A DNA stretch of 64,000 nt from Druceiella hillmani (lineage: Eukaryota > Arthropoda > Insecta > Lepidoptera > Hepialidae), in NCBI GenBank assembly GCA_039881145.1, contig JAYKKI010000060.1, positions 11,928,501 through 11,992,500 of the forward strand, in the 5' to 3' direction. Positions 39,401 to 49,780 of this stretch are shown here, one piece after another. The notes beneath the pieces are model-generated. The model searched no databases. It was not told the origin of the DNA and worked only from the letters and a program-made list of their open reading frames with translations. The translations under genes were made by a program, and so were the position numbers. Position 1 is the first letter of the stretch, and the number at the start of each line of letters is the position of its first letter.

Positions 39401-39984
39401 GAATTAGCCTTTTCAAGGAAAACCAATGAAATCTATCGAATATTTTTTTAACACCCTCTTGTTTCTTTAAAATAATATTAAAATGCTTTCATTCGCATAT
39501 TTAAAATACGCAGCTCCATCCAGAATGTTTAAAAGAAATTAAAGATTAACTCTTTATTTCCGTTACTTTATAATAAAAATGAATATGAAATCTAAAATAT
39601 TACAATGTAAACTTAAAGAAATAGGTATTTATGGAATGTTTTTCTTGTTCATGTATTTGCGTGCGCAGCGTTACAAAAAATCACGTCAATCCGTTGCTCC
39701 GTTGTGATTTTGTCTGTGTACTTTTTTAGATTCAAATAAAAATTTTTCCAGAAAGATAAATTTCTTCGAATAAAATATAACCTATGTTCTTTCATGGTCT
39801 ACTAACTATCTTTGTGCCAAAACAATTTAGACGGTTAGCCTACTGCGACGTGAAAGCAAAACAAATGAGTATACTTATTCATAACATCAGTATTATACAT
39901 ACGTATAATTAAATTGTAACAGAACTAATTTTGTTTGCAGTGAAAATAGCTTTAAGAAAGTGATTGATGGAACGTATTGAATGA

Positions 39985-40181
39985 TAATAGCATCCAGAAA
40001 AAGTTTTATAGAATTTTTATCTGTCGGTATGTTAATTTAAATTGGTATCACGCAAAATATACTGGATGGATTTCGATGAAACTTAGTGTGGTAATAGTTT
40101 ATACCCAGGAGCAACATATAAAAAAAACAAACAAATTTCCTGATTACATACGAACAAAATACTATAACACAGCTAGTATCA
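39985..40181 (+). mobile_element. Helitron-like fragment abutting a satellite array
   Basis: Contains the segment with 'actggatggatttcgatgaa' and 'aatagtttatacccaggag' that recurs in lepidopteran Helitron families, and runs to 'cacagctagt' at about 40181. Exactly here the 160-bp tandem array begins. Confidence 0.5.
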
Positions 40182-41120
40182 TTTAAATTTATAATGACCA
40201 AAAAGCATTTTATGTTAAATAGAAAAGTAATTTATATCTCGTGAATTAGATAGTGTCTAAGTAGCAATAATTAGTGGAAGCAATGACTAGTATTTATTTT
40301 ACATACCCTAGTATGTAAAATTCTAAACACGGCTAGTATCATTTAAATTTGTAATGACCAAAAAGCATTTTATGTTAAATAGAAAAGTAATTTATATCTC
40401 GTGAATTAGATAGTGTCTAAGTAGCAATAATTAGTGGAAGCAATGACTAGTATTTATTTTACATACCCTAGTATGTAAAATTCTAGACACGGCTAGTATC
40501 ATTTAAATTTGTAATGACCAAAAAGCATTTTATGTTAAATAGAAAAGTAATTTATATCTCGTGAATTAGATAGTGTCAAAGTAGCAATAATTAGTGGAAG
40601 CAATGACTAGTATTTATTTTACATACCCTAGTATGTAAAATTCTAGACACGGCTAGTATCATTTAAATTTGTAATGACCAAAAAGCATTTTATGTTAAAT
40701 AGAAAAGTAATTTATATCTCGTGAATTAGATAGTGTCTAAGTAGCAATAATTAGTGGAAGTAATGACTAGTATTTATTTTACATACCCTAGTATGTAAAA
40801 TTCTAGACACGGCTAGTATCATTTAAATTTGTAATGACCAAAAAGCATTTTATGTTAAATAGAAAAGTAATTTATATCTCGTGAATTAGATAGTGTCTAA
40901 GTAGCAATAATTAGTGGAAGCAATGACTAGTATTTATTTTACATACCCTAGTATGTAAAATTCTAGACACGGCTAGTATCATTTAAATTTATAATGACCA
41001 AAAAGCATTTTATGTTAAATAGAAAAGTAATTTATATCTCGTGAATTAGATAGTGTCTAAGTAGCAATAATTAGTGGAAGCAATGACCAGTATTTATTTT
41101 ACATACCCTAGTATGTAAAA
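40171..41120 (+). repeat. 160-bp satellite, six copies
   Basis: Copies start at 40171, 40331, 40491, 40651, 40811 and 40971 with a constant 160-bp period and only a few substitutions between copies, so the array is recent or homogenised. Each unit opens with 'ggctagtatcatttaaattt' (first copy 'agctagtatc') and closes with 'cataccctagtatgtaaaa'. The first unit grows out of the Helitron-like terminus. Confidence 0.95.
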
Positions 41121-42342
41121 TAAGCAATAGATATCTTATTCTTTAGATTCAACTCTTATTCTCCGACTATAAAGAATTAATTGTGTGCAATAAATTATAT
41201 CTCGATCGTCCAAAGTATTATATTCGAACTTCCCACGTGATATCGTAGATAGACTGTGCCGTGATGAAGGTGTGTCAAACAATTCGTGCTCGTAAGCCTG
41301 AACGTTTTCATGTGAGACAAAATTTGAGATAAATATACAAGATATATTATTTATGCAAAGTAGGTTGAATATATTCACGGTGTATAAATTATGGTTAGTA
41401 TAGATTAAATCGTATAGAATAATATGTATACTCAAGAAAAACTTTTGAGGTAAAATAAGGTGAAAATATAAGATAACAATATGAAATGGAAGTGATAATG
41501 AGACGTCATTCGGAAAATGTATGTTGAGATAACTTTGACGCGTGACATGAATAGGTTACAAGAATCATGTTTGTGAAATGTATATTTAAACAAATATATA
41601 AAACACAGCGGAATAAGATTTGGAAGTTGATGAATAAAGTATAAGTTTTTATATATTATTCACGATTTTCATGACAGTCATGTTTGTAAATAGATTAGAA
41701 AAAAATTTATTTTTATATTAAAAAATTATCCGGTAAATATTTTTTTATCACAAAGAAAATCTTAGTCATTTCGATAACTAAATGAAACCTTGTTTCCAGA
41801 ATGTTTAACCAACATCAATAAAAAGTATAAGTTTTCAGTTCGTTTTGTATCGTTTCTTTATTATTATTTGTGGGCATATCATTTTATTAGACGAATAAAT
41901 ATTGAAAATTCTTATTTAAACGTTAGGGCAAACTTCTGAAGGGATTGCATATAAATATAGCTGTAAACCGATGATTATCAAAGACAATTAATTACGGAGT
42001 TATCCTAGGCAATTTTTTATCGATGAGTGTACAGGGCTTTCTGAAAAAAATTGAAGCAGTGTTTGAATTAATTTTTCTTGTCTCCATAAGTATTTTATTG
42101 ACAGATTATTTCCAAGTTCTGGTGACGGAAGTAGAAGGCGGTGATAAAATTCCTCAATTCGAGGTCATTTGATTTATTTTGAGGAGTCCATTATTAATAC
42201 ATCGTGACCACAATTATGAGGCTACACAATAAATTTCTATTCATTCGACATGCCTCGCCATAATTGAGAAAGTAACAAAGCAGTTCAGTATGTAAGGTAT
42301 ATAAGTACAAAGGCAGAAATCATCGGCTAGTATGATATCTTC

Positions 42343-42409
42343 ATGATATATTCATGTATACCTACATAAATATATATAATACATGTATATCTACATAAAT
42401 ATATGTAAC

Positions 42410-42441
<32 letters not shown>

Positions 42442-42462
42442 AGGTATACATGAATATATCAT
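42343..42462. repeat. Inverted repeat with AT-rich loop
   Basis: 42343-42368 and 42437-42462 are exact 26-base reverse complements (core tgtatacctacata). The loop holds two near-copies of an 'acatgtatatctacataaat' motif and a TA microsatellite. Confidence 0.85.
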
Positions 42463-42839
42463 GTATATATACATGAATATATCATTGTTCATTTAATGCT
42501 GCAAAGGATAGCTTCGGTTTTTCGAAATGAGGTATAATTGAATTATTCGTAAGTTTGTAACATTTTCGGTAACATCCTACGTTACCATTCTTAATCCATA
42601 AAAATATCGTTTAAATCTTTTTTATACAAAACAACTGATCCAATTTCAAATAGCCACTGAATAAGAAACGCGATGAAAAGTTCAAAATAAAATAACTTTT
42701 CAATTATCAAAACCGACAAAATTAGTAAAAGAAAACTGATGCAAATTTATAGTGAAAACGCCTCTTCTTAATACATTTAAAAATTAATACAAATAAGGCA
42801 ATATTAAGGTATTTATCTACATTCATAATAAAACTACTC

Positions 42840-42985
42840 TAACATGTTAAAAGTTCGTACAAATAAGGTTAAGTTAGTACAAAAAGTTAGTACAAAAAAG
42901 TTAGTACAAATACTCTAACATATTAAAAGTTAGTACATTCATATTAAAATTACTCTGACATATTAAAAGTTAGTATTAATAAGAT
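42840..42985 (+). repeat. Irregular short repeats around 'aaaagttagtac'
   Basis: Repeats of 'aaaagttagtacaaa' and 'ctctaacatattaaaagtta' with variable spacing; a locally shuffled repeat. Confidence 0.75.
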
Positions 42986-43641
42986 AGTATTAAGACATTA
43001 CTTATTTATCTGTTTAGCATTCTATTTGAAGTCGATTTTTCTTATTTAACTTATTTTGTCTCTAGCTATACAAAAATGTCTGTCGAGGTCATTTGAATGA
43101 CTGGAATTGGTAAATACGACTTCTGTACGTAAACAAAAAGTTACATTACAAAAATTTATACATAAATAAAAATGTTTTTGTATGTAAAATTGTTTGGTGT
43201 CTGAATAGCATTTATTATGAAAAGCTCTATCAAATCTGATGGTGGCCTATAAACTAAAGCCTGCAAAAATTTTACGTTAAAATTCTCATCTTGTCTGGTC
43301 TTGTAGGTAATATTTCTATTATTTTGGACTACTAATTATGAAGTGTTGAAATGTTTTTCTTTTCTTGAAAAATTGTACATTTATGGTTAAACCGCTTTAT
43401 GACATTACATTTTAACAACCAAAATCAACACCCGAAAAAGGAAATGAAATTAATTTTGAAGTAGGATGTTCGAATTAATTTCAATGTGTTTCATATTTAT
43501 GTCAACGAATGGAGCTGGTACATAGCGTTATTTTTAAAAAGTAATTCCGTTAAGATATGAGGATGAAAACTTAGTATTTTGTGTCGATTTTATTATAAAT
43601 TTTCTTCGTAAGATTTGAAATTTATTTTTAATTTTCTCGCA

Positions 43642-44073
43642 TGTAAATGTGTGCTAAAAATTTACATTTTATTATATGTGTAAATGTGTGCTAAAAATTT
43701 ACATTTTATTGTATGTGTAAATGTGTGCTAAAAATTTACATTTTATTATATGTGTAAATGTGTGCTAAAAATTTACATTTTATTATATGTGTAAATGTGT
43801 GCTAAAAATTTACATTTTATTATATGTGTAAATGTGTGCTAAAAATTTACATTTAATTATATGTGTAAATGTGTGCTAAAAATTTACATTTTATTATATG
43901 TGTAAATGTGTGCTAAAAATTTACATTTTATTATATGTGTAAATGTGTGCTAAAAATTTACATTTAATTATATGTGTAAATGTGTGCTAAAAATTTACAT
44001 TTTATTATATGTGTAAATGTGTGCTAAAAATTTACATTTTATTATATGTGTAAATGTGTGCTAAAAATTTACA
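43642..44073 (+). repeat. 37-bp minisatellite, about 12 copies
   Basis: The unit has the core gtaaatgtgtgctaaaaatt followed by tacattttattatatgt. Variants include 'ttaattat' and one 'ttgtat'. Each unit contains gtaaat and atttac, so it can form a small hairpin. It lies just before the foldback-MITE cluster. Confidence 0.95.
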
Positions 44074-44100
44074 GATTATGAAATTATATCATACTCTTAC

Positions 44101-44187
44101 CACGATTAAATGAAACTAAGTGATGTAGCATTATTTCAACTGTCTTTAAATTCTTTACCACGACCTAGGTTTTGTTGTATTACATCT
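44101..44187. mobile_element. Foldback MITE, left half only
   Basis: Left arm ('taaatgaaactaagtgatgt' to 'ttttgttgtattacatctt') that breaks off at a TTTA-rich junction with a LINE-like segment. Confidence 0.75.
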
Positions 44188-44485
44188 TATTTATTTATTT
44201 ATTAACTTTTGTGCACAGTACATATGGCGGACTTATTGCTACATGAGCAATCTCTTCCAGTCAACCATAACAATTTGTATTGAAATTTAGTTGGTAGACT
44301 GTAATAGATTTTACAATAAAAAATCTTCATAGCACATTAGATAAAAAAAAATACAAAAGCAAATTAAAAAAGAAAACAAAATATTGACATTATTTGGGAT
44401 GGGAAAGACAGAAAAGGACGAGGACACAGAGGAAAAGGTTTCTGGAGATGCAGAACTTCTTTACTCGATCTTTGAAAATATTTAA
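44186..44485 (-). mobile_element. LINE 3'-end-like fragment with (TTTA)n
   Basis: Starts with a (TTTA)n run, then a stretch containing 'acatatggcggacttattgc' and 'gcaatctcttccagtcaacc'. I recognise this as the type of 3' end seen in non-LTR retrotransposons of Lepidoptera, read on the minus strand so that the run is the 3' tail. It sits exactly at the broken edge of a foldback MITE and before another copy, suggesting insertion into a MITE cluster. The family name is not certain. Confidence 0.5.
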
Positions 44486-44489
44486 AGAC

Positions 44490-44835
44490 ATTGAATATAT
44501 TTGGCGTTAATTTTGTAGAAATTCATTATTCACAATTAAATGAAACTACGTGATGTAGTATTACATCTTCAGGTGTGATATTAGCAAAGATAATCTTTGC
44601 TAATATCCCACCTGAAGATGTTGTAATACAACGAAACCTACGCCGTGATAAAGAAATTAAAGATAGTAGAAATAACACTACATCACGTAGTTTCATTTAA
44701 TTCCCACCTTAAAATATTGTAATACAACGAAACCTAGGTCGTGAACTTAAAAAAATGAGAAATAATGCTATATCACGTAGTTTCATTTAATTGTGAATAA
44801 TGAATTTCTACGAAATTAAAGCCAATATATTCAAT
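44490..44835. mobile_element. Foldback MITE, composite with two right arms
   Basis: Complete outer left end (attgaatatatttggcg), an internally deleted left arm, a full right arm to about 44702, then a second right arm (44703-44802) and the outer right end to 44835. The tandem right arms suggest unequal exchange or template switching within the family. Confidence 0.8.
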
Positions 44836-45417
44836 ACTAAAAACCAATTATATAAAAAGATAACATATTTTGACATAATTATTTCGAAATTGTAAGTTGG
44901 ATATTTCAATCATAAACCAGAATTGTTAAGCATAAAATAGAATTTTTTTTTTTGTTATTACATAACAGCTATTTCTTATGAAATTTAATTTACGCTAAAT
45001 TGTAGCTTTAGTCTATTTGCAGAACCAATATTTTCTAAGTTCCCATCTATTCCCCTTACGCACCAGTTAATGTTCCAACCAATCAAGTTTTGACATTTCT
45101 TAAAATGCTTTAAACATGTTTACGAGGCAATCTGGCATTCGTTGTGCCTATTGATAGGCGTATCGGTTCGTAAATCAAAACAAGTGGTATCTCCTACTAC
45201 GATGTATCTTCTCAATGAGATAATCGAATAAACATGTTTATCCTATGGAATGTTTCATTATGAAGATATATGGCTTGTCAGATATTTAAGCTTTGAAGCA
45301 TTGATTTGTTCGTGAATTGTTTGTTTCTATTATATTTTCCATCTGCTATATATTGAGTGAAAGAGTTATTAGCTTTTAAATCGAAAAATTTTTTTAAAGA
45401 ATTTACTATCTTTGCAA

Positions 45418-45459
45418 TTAAATTCTGCCCTATAGTCTCTACTATAGGGCAGAATTTAA
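45418..45459. repeat. Perfect 18-bp stem, 6-nt loop hairpin
   Basis: ttaaattctgccctatag (45418-45435) pairs exactly with ctatagggcagaatttaa (45442-45459) around tctcta. No T-run or gene neighbour makes it a terminator. It is probably a small foldback remnant. Confidence 0.9.
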
Positions 45460-45834
45460 CTAAAATAAAATATATTCTACTAAAGTAAAAAAGTTACTCT
45501 TAAGATGTTGATCCAAAATGAGACGTTGTTTTCGTTATAATGATATTATTTAATAGCATATAATATTAAATGTTTATTACAAAAACTTAAATATTGTTAT
45601 TGTCAAATTGGATTATTATTGTTTTTGTCTCTACTCAAGACAAATATTACATACATATGTAATATGACAATAATGGGATATATCTCAGAATATAACTTTT
45701 GACAGAATCGATCAAAGTAAAGATATTTTTTTAATTACGCTCGCATATTATTTGATTTTTTTAATTTTAAGCACGCCCTTAAAATTGCATTCCAAATAAA
45801 AAAGGGTGATATGAAATGATATAATATTAAAATT

Positions 45835-46000
45835 AACAATTAAATTAAACTATTTACTACAACCTAGGTTTCGTTGTATGACAACATCTTCAGGTTGGCA
45901 ATTAGCAAGGATATCTTAGGTTTATCCTAGGTGATAGTAAAGAATTTAAATAAAGAAGAAATAATACTACATTATATAGTTATATTTAATCGTGAATAAT
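45835..46000. mobile_element. Foldback MITE, degraded copy
   Basis: Shortened left arm with core 'cctaggtttcgttgtat' and 'catcttcaggt', and an internally deleted right arm ending 'atatttaatcgtgaataat'. More diverged than the copies at 72 and 59231. Confidence 0.7.
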
Positions 46001-47366
46001 TAGTTTACCTCAAAATATAAAAAAAATGTGGAATAGCGACGTGGTAAAAAAATTAAATATATTGTAGAAAGGCGTTTATTACTAGCCAATACTATCATTT
46101 ATTACTTAAATATGATAATTATCAATTAGACGTAACCAAGTTTGTCACAAAGCCCTTTTTTGAATACACAAGTTTTTTAAGTAAATAATACTCTAACAAA
46201 TTAAGCATATTACAGATATATGCAGATATAATTAAGCATGTTTCAGGTGCTAAACAATAAATATGTACTAGCTGTTCACAATGTCTGCTATCCACTATGT
46301 CTGGTCTGTAAGAAAGACCTTGATTGTATTTACTTTTAATAGGTTCTTACGTAATGATTCTTTACTGTTTACTTACTAACTATATTGTTACCGGTTTAGT
46401 TGGGTATTTCATGGTTTAGTCGTGTACACCTTATTACAGTTTTTTTATAAGTATTTTAATGTAACAAAGTTGAATCGACTATTCAATCCAACTTTCGGTA
46501 TAAAAATTCTAGTAAAAAAATATTTTAATGATATTTCAAGTAGATTTGTTTTCATGTAATTCTTTCAATCTTTATGCCGATGTATCTATAAAGATTTAGC
46601 TAATTGGACTCGAATATATTACAAGTGAAAATCTGTCAGATAAGGCGGAAAATTTCTTTATTTGTGCTAATCTCTGGAGCCACACCTCTGTCGTCAAAAT
46701 ATATTATGTTTTAGGAAGTCTATATTTTCAGGAAGATTACAAGCTAATATTAAAATGCAACATTTTACGAGAATAACTCGGTATTAAAAAATAACAAAAG
46801 TTGAGAAATAGGGCTTAAGTGGACCAAGGTCTCGAAGAGCGGTTTATTTATTTGTTTATCGTGCTGAGTATCCGCCCTGATGCACCACCACCCCGTCGGC
46901 CGTGATCGTTAAAATAATTCTTGGCTGACGAAACCATGGAGTACAGCTAGTGGATAACAAAAATTAAGAATTAGTAACTTGATGAACATTGAACGCCATT
47001 GAATTTCATGCGTCAAAGTTCATTGTTATCGTACATAGTCAATATGTTTAAAAATATACCTATTGTAATCTTGTTTCCGTCAACATAATATAAACTAAAC
47101 GGAGATGAAAGTTTAATGCCAATCGAATAAGACTTTTTTGTTCCAAACAATAAATATAAAAAAAAACAAACAATATTTTTCATCTTACGAAGTTAGTATT
47201 ATTTATAAAATACTTGAAAAAATTAGGTAAAATCTAATATTCCGGCACTCATAGCCGTATAAAATATCAAAGGAGAAAGACAATTGCACACGTTATAAAC
47301 AATCTGTACATTAAAATAAAACATACGTTTTCATTTATTCTTAATAGGATACCAACTTAATTTTGA

Positions 47367-47672
47367 TTCACAAAAAATGAAACTATGTGATATAGTTTTA
47401 TTTCTACTTTAAATTATTAATCACGATCTAGGTTTCGTTGTAGTACAACAACTTTATTTGGATAATTTGTAGATTGATAATTTTTTCATTTAGTTGTGAA
47501 TAAAAATCTTTAAAAATTGCGCACCCAAAGATGTTGCCACACAACAAAACCTAGGTCGTGATTAAGAATTTAAGTAAAGTAGAAATAATACTACATCACG
47601 TAGTTTCATTTAGTTGTGAATAAAAATTAAGAGACAATTAATTTCTACAAAATAAACGCCTAATATATTCAA
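47367..47672. mobile_element. Foldback MITE, diverged copy
   Basis: Both arms are present but diverged; the right arm is well kept to the outer end ('tttctacaaaataaacgcc', then 'taatatattcaa'). An internal duplicate of the outer right motif ('catttagttgtgaataaaaa') occurs at about 47488-47507 as well as at 47608-47627. Confidence 0.7.
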
Positions 47673-48170
47673 ATAATACAGTACTTATATTATATGAGTA
47701 CATCTCATATATGGCCATCATTAAAAAAATACAAATACGTTTAATCTTCTATATTTTGTAACTTAGGTAGTACAAAATTCTTCTTCTCTGTCTTTCCTCA
47801 TATTAACACAGATTTCTCATTTTTCCTTAATATAACGTATATTCGATAAGATTCTCAGAGGGAGATTCGAACATGAATAACATTTTAGCATAAATACGTA
47901 AGTCGTTGGTCCTATCGACACGACACTTCTGCACTTAGACTTTAACTTTCGAGTTGAGTCCTCGAAACATGCTTCAACAGTGAGTGAAACGGTAAGTTAA
48001 GTCTAAATGTTTTACTAGCTCGTCGAGGGAAAGTTGATTCAGTGTTGTATCGTATAAAAATTTAAAGTCACTCCAATACGACAGGGAGATATTATTTATG
48101 CTTGAGTTTTACTTTATTTTTCATATTCAAGTTTTGCACTTAGATATACATATTTAGACACTTTTCACTG

Positions 48171-48890
48171 AGAATGTTATAAAATGTACATTATCGGGTT
48201 AATGTTTAGAAGAAATGAGTAGTGGGTATCAACGTAAAGAAAGATAAGGGACGTTATCATCATTTTATACTATCTTAATTACAACATTTAGAACATTAAG
48301 CGTATATTAATATGTGGTGCTATGTATATGCTATATGATATTTTAAAAAATGATATACACTAATTTAATACAAGTACTATTTTATTGTATTTCTAATAGG
48401 TGCAAAGTTATTATACCGACCAATTCTATATTTTAAGCAAGGATTTCATTAATTTCATACTACCCTCTTTTTTATATCTGTTCTCAAGTGATATTGAAGC
48501 TTGTAAGTAGCTATTTTAAGTAGAATATTGTGAAACGTATGTTATCAGGTTAATGTTGAGAAGAAGTGAGTAACGGTGTGTTAACGTCAAGAAAGTTAAG
48601 GGATGTTATTATCATTTAACACTATCTAAATTAAGAAATTTAGAACATTAAGCGTATCTTAATATATAATGCTATATGTATGTTATATATTTTAAAAACC
48701 TACGTATATCAATTTAATATAAATACTATTTCATTCCATTCATACTTGGCACAAAATTATTATAACGACCGATTTTGATATTTTAAGCAACGACTTCATT
48801 AATTTCATACTACCCTCTTTTTAAAACGACATCGCAATATTATATATCTGTTCTCAAGTAATGTTGCTAATTATAAGTAGCTATTATAAC
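48171..48890 (+). repeat. Adjacent direct duplication of about 350-370 bp
   Basis: 48171-48520 and 48521-48890 are head-to-tail copies sharing 'ggttaatgtt.agaag.a', 'agaacattaagcgtat', 'ttaatttcatactaccctct' and 'ctgttctcaagt'. Copy 2 has a small insertion near 48827-48848. It lies immediately upstream of the larger repeated unit starting at 48.93 kb. Confidence 0.88.
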
Positions 48891-49664
48891 ATGCTATCAA
48901 TAATTGTTTTATTGTAAAAGTAAATTCTTGAGGCAAGACTTTTTTCAAGCAATATTTTCGTCACGCGCCATTACTCTAGCCAACCTAGCACGCAAAATTC
49001 ACCTTTAACTATCGAATAGCTACTTAGACCGCCTCAGGATAATCGAATTCTAAGCATTAAAAGGTACTTTCGCCCCCTACTTTTATAGCAAAAAATAAGG
49101 TGAAATATTATGTAACCCTGCCTCGCACCTTTGTTATGCAAAATCTCACGCAATATATAACGTGCCTAAAAAAGTTGCTCTGTAATTATTCAAGCGTTTA
49201 CTCTCAAGTCTGTATAAAATCGTCCTTTCGCATGTCCTTGCTATAATATATTGCAAAAAGGTTAAGGTTAAATTCTGAAAAGAACATTTTGTAGAATACT
49301 GTTAACATAGCTGTAGGCAGATATGTGTTACCCCTTCTATGGAAATTTCTTTATACGCCTGTGTTATATGAAACTCGACTATTAGTGATAAACAAGTACT
49401 TAAATGTCAGTAATAGTCACTGTAAAAAATAAATGATATACCATTTACTATATCAGCCATATTAAGCGTAATTTAATCTGTAAGAACGGAGTTGAGATAC
49501 TTGAACTTTTTATGTCAATTTACGATGATAGTAGAAACAGAAGTGTAGGAATTCCGTAATCAAAATATTAAGAAATTTTAAACATGTGACTAGTGGACAT
49601 GAAATTATATATTTATATTTAGTGGACATGAATTAGATATTCAATACCGAAGGCGAAAATGCAA

Positions 49665-49780
49665 CACCGACGGTCTCACCTTGGTATTTTTCACAGTCTT
49701 CCAAATTCTGAATCCTGCAATGTTTGTACCCGCCAAATCTAGTCGGGCAATACATGGATTCCTTATTACTTAATTTCATA
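49665..49780 (-). CDS. Candidate small Cys-containing exon
   Basis: On the minus strand a short open stretch reads MYCPTRFGGYKHCRIQNLED then CEKYQ and ends at a strong splice donor (aag|gtgaga, near 49679). Three cysteines in 23 residues, with Gly-Gly, stand out in this AT-rich DNA and would fit a secreted peptide or small domain. There is no clear start, signal peptide or partner exon. The product is not recognised. Confidence 0.22.

Larger units (their letters stand above)
32661..39984. other. Mostly non-coding, with palindrome and candidate exon
   Basis: Besides the entries listed, GC-richer patches at 35795-35905 and 36770-37020 are unexplained and could be regulatory. A plus-strand stretch at 33190-33640 has fragments faintly reminiscent of transposase. 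No gene is supported. Confidence 0.5.
41121..43641. other. Non-coding, with one unexplained open stretch
   Basis: A minus-strand open stretch at 41435-41136 has unusually protein-like composition between about 41310 and 41190 (many charged residues and serines). It has an acceptor-like aacgttcag before GCTTACGAG, but no recognisable domain. The rest is AT-rich. Confidence 0.4.

Noticed and set aside
42343..42462. Inverted repeat as a miRNA precursor
   Set aside because: The loop is a TA microsatellite and the arms are simple ATGTATA-type sequence; listed only as a repeat.
43642..44073. CRISPR-like array
   Set aside because: The 37-bp units are contiguous with no unique spacers, and the genome is an insect's; it is a minisatellite.
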